Source of the DNA: Thermoplasmata archaeon
GTDB taxonomy: Archaea; Thermoplasmatota; Thermoplasmata; Sysuiplasmatales; Sysuiplasmataceae
Assembly: GCA_021796175.1 (NCBI GenBank)
Contig: JAJYOM010000127.1
Coordinates: 1-5,057, forward strand
Length of the DNA: 5,057 nt
Direction of reading: 5' to 3'
In this document: positions 1 through 4,570 of the stretch, piece by piece
Numbering within the stretch: the stretch's first letter is position 1
How the letters are laid out: each line of letters begins with the position of its first letter
Translations under genes and position numbers: made by a program
The notes under the pieces: model-generated
The model's database searches: none
What the model was told of the DNA's origin: nothing
The model's input: the letters and a program-made list of their open reading frames with translations, nothing else

Positions 1-1122
1 CGCGAAGACGGTTACGGCGGTTCACTGCAGGGGAGATTGCGGTTTGCACAGGAAATAGTCGATGCGATAAGGGCGGAGGTGGATATCGCACTGGGAATAA
101 GGCTCAGCCTCTACGAAGACGACCCGGACGGTTACGGCCCTGATTACGGCATATCTGTGGCAGAGTCGCTGAAATCAGTAGACTATGTGCACTTTTCTGC
201 AGGAAGGTTTGCACCGCCCGGATCATCCATATCATTTTACGGCAACAGGACACACATAGCAGCCAGACTGCCGAAAAAGCCGGCAGTGAAGACAATAGTT
301 GTCGGATCGGTGACGAGCGCAGAAGACGCTGCTGTTGTGCTGGAAAAAGCTGATTTCGTGGCTGTGGGCAGGGCAATGCTTGCAGATCCGTTTTTCAGCG
401 GCAAGGTGATAGCAGGCCTCGTGGTGCCAAGGCCCTGCATCAGGTGCAACCAGGCGTGCAGGGACATCACTTACGGGGAGGTCCGGTGCACGGTAAATCC
501 TTCGACAGGGCTGGAAGCGGTAAGGCATCCGGAAAGAAAGGCCGCCGGTAAGCTGGACATTGCAGGAGCAGGTGTCAAAGGCATGGAGGCTGCAATCTGC
601 GCCGCCAGGGCCGGGCTTGAAGTGACGATTCACGATGTGAGAGACGATATTGGCGGGCAGCTGCTTGACATAACCGACGAGGCGAAGAAAAGGGAGTTCG
701 GGAAGCTCATAGACTATTACAGGCAGGAACTGAAGTTGCTTGGCGTGAAAATAATCCTGGGAAGCAGGTTCTCCGGCAGCGGGCTGTATTGCCTTCCCGA
801 CAGGAAATACGATCCGCTCCCTAGGGGCAGGAGCATAACTGTCGACACAAGCATCTACCAGCATCATGACGAGATACTCGCCATTGCGGGCGAGACGGAG
901 ATTACCGTATCCGAAAGGAGCCTGCGGAGCCTGGACAGGGTCAGGGCAATGGCCTACAGGAAAATCGCTGAATCAAAAGGCGTTGTATTTACCGGCAGGA
1001 GCGACCTGAAGTTCGACGTCGTAATGCACGAAGCAAGGCAGTATGACATACTGGCTGCAATGGTTTCCGGCAGGGAGGCTGCCGAAAGGTATATCGAGCG
1101 ACTGGGAAAAGGCCATACGTGA
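1..1122 (+). CDS. NADH:flavin oxidoreductase / 2,4-dienoyl-CoA reductase-like Fe-S flavoprotein, 5' end outside the window
   Basis: The frame is open from base 1. The first codons read REDGYGGSLQGR, the internal old-yellow-enzyme signature (xRxDxYGGSxxNR), so the true start lies upstream and the TTG at 37 is internal. About 373 codons are visible. Residues 1-135 are the C-terminal half of the FMN-binding TIM barrel, ending in VAVGRAMLADP. Cysteines 146, 149, 153 and 163 (CIRCNQAC then C, bases 436-489) match the 4Fe-4S motif of the FadH / trimethylamine-dehydrogenase group. A Rossmann motif GAGVKG (about 189-194) and DIGGQLL follow, as in the FAD domain. The extreme C-terminus (DILAAMVSGREAA, about 349-361) resembles the end of that domain, but the usual second GxGxxG nucleotide-binding domain and the GDA-type FAD motif are not visible. 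About 210 residues follow the last cluster cysteine, against about 320 in E. coli FadH. Known members reduce enoyl or dienoyl thioesters with NAD(P)H; the substrate here is unknown. The family call is strong; the function is inferred. Confidence 0.9.
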   Translation, partial: REDGYGGSLQGRLRFAQEIVDAIRAEVDIALGIRLSLYEDDPDGYGPDYGISVAESLKSVDYVHFSAGRFAPPGSSISFYGNRTHIAARLPKKPAVKTIVVGSVTSAEDAAVVLEKADFVAVGRAMLADPFFSGKVIAGLVVPRPCIRCNQACRDITYGEVRCTVNPSTGLEAVRHPERKAAGKLDIAGAGVKGMEAAICAARAGLEVTIHDVRDDIGGQLLDITDEAKKREFGKLIDYYRQELKLLGVKIILGSRFSGSGLYCLPDRKYDPLPRGRSITVDTSIYQHHDEILAIAGETEITVSERSLRSLDRVRAMAYRKIAESKGVVFTGRSDLKFDVVMHEARQYDILAAMVSGREAAERYIERLGKGHT

Positions 1123-1132
1123 ACTGCCGCGG

Positions 1133-1837
1133 TCAGAGGCCAGCCCCTATGTTGATCGAGTGGCCGCCGTCAACCTCTACAAGCTGTCCTGTAATCAGCG
1201 GATTATCCAGCAGGAACAGGACTGCCTTCCCGATGCTTTCACCCGGGAGCCTTCCCTGCTGCAGCAGCTTCGTTGAACCTTCAGGATAGCTGCCTTTCCC
1301 CCTGCCGAAGAATCCTGGCGAAATGCCGTTGACCGTCACGTTGGAATGAAGCAGCTCCAGAGCAAGCTGCTTCACCATGAACTGAATGCTGCCCTTGCCT
1401 GCAGCATATCCTATATTGCTGTTCAGGTAAACGTTGGGCGCTGCAGACACGGCTACAATCGAGCCGTGTCCGCTGGCCCTGAGCAACCCGAGGGTCGCCC
1501 TCACCACATTGTAGAATGTCAGCGCATTGTTCATCAATGCGCCGGTAAAGAATGCAGGGTCGGTGTTTTCAACTGTCTGCTGCCTGAAGTATCCTCCCGC
1601 TGCGTGGACAACGGAGTCAACCTTTCCCATGAGTCTGTGCGCTTCGGCAGACATGCCGGCAACCTGCTTTTCATCAGTCAGATCGCATCTTATGTGTGGC
1701 GCTGAAAGCTCAGAGGCAAGCTCTCTCCCCTTCTCGCCCCTGGAAACCAGAACGATTGAATGGCCCCTGTCATGCAGTCCCCTGGCTATGGCGGCACCTA
1801 TCCCGTCGCCGACACCTGTTATAATTACAGAGCGCAT
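1133..1837 (-). CDS. short-chain dehydrogenase/reductase (SDR), NADP(H)-type
   Basis: This is a classical SDR of 234 residues, near the usual 250. The cofactor motif TGVGDGIG (T7-G14) gives GxxxGxG. An Arg follows strand 2 (LVSR, R33), which favours NADP(H). CDLTD (around 52) and HAAGG (78-82, the NNAG equivalent) follow. The catalytic set is complete: the NNA Asn region (about 103-104), Ser131 in VAVSAAP, and Tyr144 and Lys148 in YAAGK. ISPGFF (about 172-177) and a C-terminal VEVDGGHSI are typical. I chose the ATG at 1837 over an in-frame TTG at 1846 because a TATA-like box lies about 24 bases upstream of 1837, fitting a leaderless transcript. The gene converges on the flavoprotein gene with 10 bases between stops. 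It lies downstream of the DUF35 gene on the same strand but has its own promoter. It may oxidise or reduce a hydroxy- or keto-acyl-CoA from the neighbouring enzymes; that substrate is an inference from context. Confidence 0.92.
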   Translation of the reverse strand: MRSVIITGVGDGIGAAIARGLHDRGHSIVLVSRGEKGRELASELSAPHIRCDLTDEKQVAGMSAEAHRLMGKVDSVVHAAGGYFRQQTVENTDPAFFTGALMNNALTFYNVVRATLGLLRASGHGSIVAVSAAPNVYLNSNIGYAAGKGSIQFMVKQLALELLHSNVTVNGISPGFFGRGKGSYPEGSTKLLQQGRLPGESIGKAVLFLLDNPLITGQLVEVDGGHSINIGAGL

Positions 1838-1856
1838 AACCGGCAATGCGCGCGCT

Positions 1857-1865
1857 TCTATAAAT
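1857..1865 (-). promoter_or_regulatory. TATA box for the SDR gene
   Basis: The minus strand reads AATTTATAGAAG here. The TTTATA core is centred about 24 bases upstream of the ATG at 1837. That matches archaeal TATA-to-start spacing when the transcript begins at the start codon. No Shine-Dalgarno sequence is visible before the ATG, which fits leaderless initiation. Confidence 0.6.
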
Positions 1866-1917
1866 TAATGGTAACCGGACAATTGGGTAATGGGCAGGCG
1901 AAGTCGCAAACCAGGGC

Positions 1918-2145
1918 TCACTTCGGCACTGCTTTCCTGTAAATTGCAAGAGTCCTGCCGAGCTTTCCCACAGCGAGGTCGTACGAGTCTTCAAACCCTT
2001 CAGGGGTGACCGTGAGCAGGGAAGACACGATTGTCTGCGGCTCGCCGGCTTCTGACTCGGAAAAGGATTCTCCTCTGCATTCGGGACAGACTGCCCGGCG
2101 TTCGAACATCTCATGGCCGCACCCGTCACACTTCAGTATATTCAC
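1918..2145 (-). CDS. short zinc-ribbon / DUF35 OB-fold protein, thiolase partner
   Basis: This is a 75-residue protein with an N-terminal zinc ribbon: C6-x2-C9, then C20-x2-C23 (CDGCGHEMF ... CPEC), the rubredoxin-like ribbon of the DUF35 family. Residues from about 36 (TIVSSLLTVTPEGFEDSYDLAVGKL) look like the first strands of the DUF35 OB fold. DUF35 proteins bind thiolase-fold enzymes; examples are the archaeal acetoacetyl-CoA thiolase/HMG-CoA synthase complex and the ChsH2-Ltp2 steroid aldolase. The GTG start at 2145 overlaps the TGA of the thiolase-like gene (GTGA), suggesting translational coupling and a fixed-ratio complex. The protein is unusually short: most DUF35 proteins exceed 100 residues and continue the OB fold. 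No OB-like continuation appears in the other frames downstream, so a recent frameshift is not evident. The family call is good; the partner is inferred from the overlap. Confidence 0.85.
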   Translation of the reverse strand: MNILKCDGCGHEMFERRAVCPECRGESFSESEAGEPQTIVSSLLTVTPEGFEDSYDLAVGKLGRTLAIYRKAVPK

Positions 2146-3278
2146 TGCTCCACCCCCATTACCGCCACTGTAGCGGAATTGCCAAATCCAGCCATGCTCA
2201 TCATCATGCCGTTCGACGGGTTCTTCACCTGCCGCTGCCCCGCCTCGTTTCTCAGCTGGAGGAAGACCTCAGCTGTCTGAGCGACACCGCTTGCACCTAT
2301 CGGATGACCCTTGGAATTCAGCCCGCCGCTCGTGTTTATTGGCAGCTCGCCGCCTATCTCTGTCACCCCGTCTACCACCGCCTTCCACCCCTCACCGCGC
2401 GGGAAGAAGCCAAGCGACTCGGATTGAACAATTTCCAGCACAGTCGCCATATCATGCAGCTCGGCAAAATCCGGCCTGTCGATTCCCGACTGCTTCCTGG
2501 CGATATCGCCTGCCCTCCTCACTGCGGGTATGTCTGTGAATGTCTTCCTGTCTGTGAGGAATGAGCTGTCTGCTGACATGCCAATGCCCTTGACATAGAC
2601 TGGTTTGTCAGTATAGCTCTCAGCCATGTCGTCCGGAACAACAAGCAGTGATGTGGAACCGTCGCTAATCGGGCTGATCTCGAACAGCCTGAGCGGATCC
2701 ATGATCACCGTGGACTGCAGGACCTGTTCCAGCGTCAGTACCTTCTGGATCTGGGCGTTGGGGTTCAGAGCGCCATTCCTGTGGTTTTTTACGGCCACCT
2801 GCGCGATCGACTCCCTCGATGCACCGAATTCATCCATATACAGCCTTGTCAGGAGACCGGCGAGCGACGGAAGCGATGGCCCTGCAGCCTTTTCCCTTTC
2901 GCCAAGCAGGGAGGAAATAACCCTGGTAACCTCCTTGGTCGGTCTGTCTGACATCTTCTCAACCCCTGTAAGAAGTACGGCTTTCGCCCTTCCTGACTCC
3001 ACAAGCGAAACTGCTGAAAACAGCGCAGCGCCGCCACTCCCGCTGGTGTTGTCGATACGAATTGACGGCACGGTATCCATCGAAAGATATGTTGTAACGA
3101 GATTGTTGAGACCCGAAATACTGTTGAATTCACCAGAGTAGCAGTTTGAAACAAGCACGAAGTCGATGCTGTCCCTGTGCTTCCTGACTATGGGAAGGGC
3201 GGACTCTGCAGCGATATCCAGAATTCCCTCCTTCCTCTTCCCAAACCTGCTGAAACCGGCAGAGACAATTGCAGCCAT
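2142..3278 (-). CDS. thiolase-fold (SCP2-type) protein lacking the catalytic cysteines
   Basis: This is a 378-residue protein, the usual length for archaeal thiolase-like proteins. The start is the ATG at 3278 (MAAIVSAGFSRFGKR), where the typical thiolase N-terminus begins. The frame stays open to 3350 but adds only 24 unthiolase-like residues. The thiolase architecture is clear: RIDNTSGSGGAAL (about 74-86) aligns with the nucleophile loop, ELHDMATVLEIVQSESLG with the SCP2 HDCF region, and GGLNSKGHPIGASG (about 318-331) with the GHP loop. The nucleophilic Cys is Ser79 (AGC), the HDCF Cys is Met277, and the C-terminal CxG loop reads MAGFG. Only one Cys (46) exists in the whole protein and it is in no active-site motif. 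His275 and His325 are retained. Thiolysis through a covalent acyl-Cys is therefore unlikely. The overlapping DUF35 gene suggests a two-subunit enzyme on CoA thioesters, perhaps an aldolase or other non-thiolytic activity. Confidence 0.9.
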   Translation of the reverse strand: MAAIVSAGFSRFGKRKEGILDIAAESALPIVRKHRDSIDFVLVSNCYSGEFNSISGLNNLVTTYLSMDTVPSIRIDNTSGSGGAALFSAVSLVESGRAKAVLLTGVEKMSDRPTKEVTRVISSLLGEREKAAGPSLPSLAGLLTRLYMDEFGASRESIAQVAVKNHRNGALNPNAQIQKVLTLEQVLQSTVIMDPLRLFEISPISDGSTSLLVVPDDMAESYTDKPVYVKGIGMSADSSFLTDRKTFTDIPAVRRAGDIARKQSGIDRPDFAELHDMATVLEIVQSESLGFFPRGEGWKAVVDGVTEIGGELPINTSGGLNSKGHPIGASGVAQTAEVFLQLRNEAGQRQVKNPSNGMMMSMAGFGNSATVAVMGVEQ

Positions 3279-3296
3279 GAATTGGTGATACCATCG

Positions 3297-3305
3297 AATA
3301 CTAAG
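3297..3305 (-). promoter_or_regulatory. weak TATA-like box for the thiolase-like/DUF35 operon
   Basis: The minus strand reads CTTAGTATT about 23 bases upstream of the ATG at 3278. The position is right for a leaderless archaeal transcript, but the match to TTTATATA is only partial. No better box lies at this spacing, and no clear Shine-Dalgarno sequence precedes the start. Confidence 0.3.
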
Positions 3306-3330
3306 AGATTTTGCAGGAACCGGGATTCCA

Positions 3331-3349
3331 TGGCCGCAATTTGCGGCCA
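3331..3349. repeat. perfect 9+1+9 inverted repeat, candidate operator
   Basis: The sequence is TGGCCGCAA, a single T, then TTGCGGCCA; the two arms are exact reverse complements. It lies in non-coding DNA. Its centre is about 62 bases before the thiolase-like start and about 39 bases beyond the weak TATA box, where archaeal regulators of the HTH type often bind. A one-base loop is too tight for an RNA hairpin to fold without opening pairs, so a DNA-level dyad is the better reading. The function is inferred. Confidence 0.45.
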
Positions 3350-3602
3350 ACTGAAACTACATATGAAGACAGGCTGCCCCTCTGGCACAGCCGAACGGGC
3401 CTTGATAGGTATTTGCAAAGACAGCAGCCGGACCATATCTCCTCTCCGGCATCCAGATAAATGCGCCTCTGAACCAAAAATGGTGGAAAACATGCAGAAA
3501 ATGATGCATTCTGAGATAAAATCCTGCCATGATAAGGATTTGTTCGGAGAGAGAATATTTTACCCCGTTGCAATCATTCGGGTGCATCGGATTTCAAGAA
3601 GG

Positions 3603-3610
3603 TAATATAG
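3603..3610 (+). promoter_or_regulatory. TATA box for the NTF2-like surface protein gene
   Basis: TAATATAG is centred about 25 bases upstream of the ATG at 3632, the spacing expected if transcription starts at the first codon. No Shine-Dalgarno sequence is visible just before the ATG, consistent with a leaderless transcript. Confidence 0.55.
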
Positions 3611-3631
3611 CTGGAGCCTTTAGACCCCGGC

Positions 3632-4294
3632 ATGTCCTCAGATGCACCTCCAAAAAGTGGGCGCAAAGTAATGTCACTGGCCGTGGGCGTTACTGCAATT
3701 GTGGTCCTGATAGTTATAGCCGGCATTGGCTGGGGTCTTTACGCGATAAAGCCCGAAGCTTCCACTGCGAAACTCAGCACAGCACAACAGGAGCAGATTG
3801 TGACTGCACTGGCTTACGAGCACTGGAATGCCATAGGCATGGAAAATCTGAACACGACAATGTCTCAGTATTCATCCAGCGCTGTACTCTACTGGTACAT
3901 GGAGAATACAAGCTATGACAGCGCTTACAACGGAGCGCTCAACGGCGTTTACAGCTCCACATCAGGCATACGTGCCGAGTGGGCGAAATTCTTTGCTGAG
4001 TCTGTTGTTTATTACTGGGTGGGCGGATTTGGCGTGAGCATCAAGAACAATACTGCGAGCGTTACTGCAAAATTATGGTATATCATCTCCAACGGGACGG
4101 TGGTTCAGTCAGCCAATGTGTCGAGCCAGCTGTTTACACTGATAGTGCCGTATCTGCTCACTTACCAGTATACATCGTCGGGATGGGTTCTCACAAGTGA
4201 CTGGTGGGGACTTCCGGGTTCACTGGGCACGGTTGTGCCTGGTGCCTATGGTCTCCAGCAATATCTGAAAGAAAAACTGCCCTTCCCCAAGTAG
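3632..4294 (+). CDS. membrane-anchored extracellular protein with NTF2/SnoaL-like domain
   Basis: This is a 220-residue protein of unknown specific function. A short basic N-terminus (K8, R11, K12) precedes one hydrophobic segment at about 13-38 (VMSLAVGVTAIVVLIVIAG and on). This suggests an uncleaved anchor with the rest outside the cell. From about residue 50 the pattern is that of a cone-shaped NTF2-like / SnoaL domain: a helix (IVTALAYEHWNAIGMENL), MSQYSSSAVLYWY, a helix around AEWAKFFAE, then beta strands with IKNNTASVTAKLWYI and SGWVLTSDWWGL. It has no cysteines. Five N-x-S/T sequons (N74, N92, N139, N154, N162) suit a glycosylated surface protein. The gene stands alone with its own TATA box and a T-rich terminator. 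NTF2-like domains are very diverse, so ligand binding, enzyme or structural roles are all possible. The fold call is tentative; the anchor is clear. Confidence 0.8.
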   Translation: MSSDAPPKSGRKVMSLAVGVTAIVVLIVIAGIGWGLYAIKPEASTAKLSTAQQEQIVTALAYEHWNAIGMENLNTTMSQYSSSAVLYWYMENTSYDSAYNGALNGVYSSTSGIRAEWAKFFAESVVYYWVGGFGVSIKNNTASVTAKLWYIISNGTVVQSANVSSQLFTLIVPYLLTYQYTSSGWVLTSDWWGLPGSLGTVVPGAYGLQQYLKEKLPFPK

Positions 4295-4330
4295 CAACGT
4301 TGAAGTCCGGCACCACCCAGTTCAAATCAC

Positions 4331-4346
4331 TTACTTTCCTTTTTTC
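4331..4346 (+). terminator. T-rich archaeal terminator after the surface-protein gene
   Basis: A pyrimidine-rich tract ending in six consecutive T residues (4340-4345) lies about 40 bases after the stop codon. Oligo-T tracts on the non-template strand are the usual intrinsic termination signal for archaeal RNA polymerase. No strong hairpin precedes it. Confidence 0.5.
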
Positions 4347-4392
4347 CCCTGCGTGAACAGGTTCCAGTCCTTCAGGCCGGCCGGGAGATGTG

Positions 4393-4470
4393 ATGCAGCG
4401 GGATGAAGTTAACAGGGACCATTCAGACGAGCATGCGCGGCAGTTCAAAGGCGAATATCAGCCGGAGTGA
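4393..4470 (+). CDS. possible 25-residue ORF, very uncertain
   Basis: An ATG preceded by GGGAG (4383-4387, five-base gap) opens 25 codons of a charged peptide (MQRDEVNRDHSDEHARQF and on), ending in TGA. The ribosome-binding-site spacing is plausible, but the peptide matches nothing I recognise and such short frames arise easily by chance. Apart from this, the stretch between the terminator and the promoter at 4508 shows no gene. Confidence 0.15.
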   Translation: MQRDEVNRDHSDEHARQFKGEYQPE

Positions 4471-4507
4471 GTTGCAGAAACCCGAAAGCGGAAAGATGGC
4501 AATTTCG

Positions 4508-4515
4508 CATATAAC
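4508..4515 (+). promoter_or_regulatory. TATA-like box upstream of the peroxiredoxin remnant
   Basis: GCATATAA lies about 27 bases before an ATG at 4539. That ATG opens a ten-codon frame (MQGQATGCEE) whose TAA overlaps the ATG at 4571 (TAATG). A GAGGAG sequence (4563-4568) resembles a Shine-Dalgarno element for the peroxiredoxin frame, 2 bases before the ATG at 4571 or 14 bases before the ATG at 4583. This looks like the remains of the old gene's promoter and leader. Confidence 0.4.
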
Positions 4516-4570
4516 AGAATAAATTGAGGCAATTCACTATGCAGGGACAGGCAACTGGTTGTGAGGAGTA

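Larger units (their letters stand above)
3279..3631. other. divergent intergenic region
   Basis: About 350 bases separate the divergent thiolase-like and surface-protein genes. Apart from the inverted repeat at 3331-3349 and the promoter elements at each end, there is a weaker 7-base inverted repeat, AAATCCT at 3519-3525 and AGGATTT at 3535-3541, and a short dyad GCCGGA/TCCGGC at 3427-3450. Open frames here, such as one of about 80 codons from 3363, show no recognisable domain and an odd composition, so I do not call a gene. The right half is noticeably more A+T-rich than the flanking genes, as expected of promoter DNA. Confidence 0.6.

Noticed and set aside
232..867. Long minus-strand open frame (211 codons) opposite the flavoprotein gene
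   Set aside because: The plus-strand frame has an Fe-S motif, a Rossmann motif and TIM-barrel signatures. The antisense frame has none and is a codon-bias shadow.
1123..1132. Possible bidirectional terminator between the convergent flavoprotein and SDR genes
   Set aside because: The gap is only 10 bases, with no T tract or hairpin on either strand.
2031..3141. Plus-strand open frames opposite the thiolase-like and DUF35 genes
   Set aside because: They are shadows of well-supported minus-strand genes, with low-complexity Ser/Arg/Pro-rich translations.
3279..3350. Upstream extension of the thiolase-like frame by 24 codons to 3350
   Set aside because: The added residues do not resemble a thiolase N-terminus. 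MAAIVSAGFSRFG at 3278 does, and the extension would run through the inverted repeat and the promoter.
3363..3605. Plus-strand open frame of about 80 codons in the intergenic region, and minus-strand frames over the same bases
   Set aside because: There is no recognisable domain, an irregular Cys/Met/His-rich composition and no promoter or ribosome-binding site. It lies between two divergent promoters.
4310..4340. tRNA-like TTCAAATC sequence suggesting a T loop
   Set aside because: The flanking bases do not pair as a T stem, and no acceptor, D or anticodon arm can be built around it.
4375..4382. GGCCGGCC palindrome
   Set aside because: It is a short G+C-only palindrome expected by chance and has no supporting context.
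4393..4470. Resemblance of the small peptide end (RQFKGEYQPE) to the start of IS3-type transposase OrfA
   Set aside because: The match is only a few residues. No helix-turn-helix continuation, OrfB, terminal inverted repeats or target duplication is visible.
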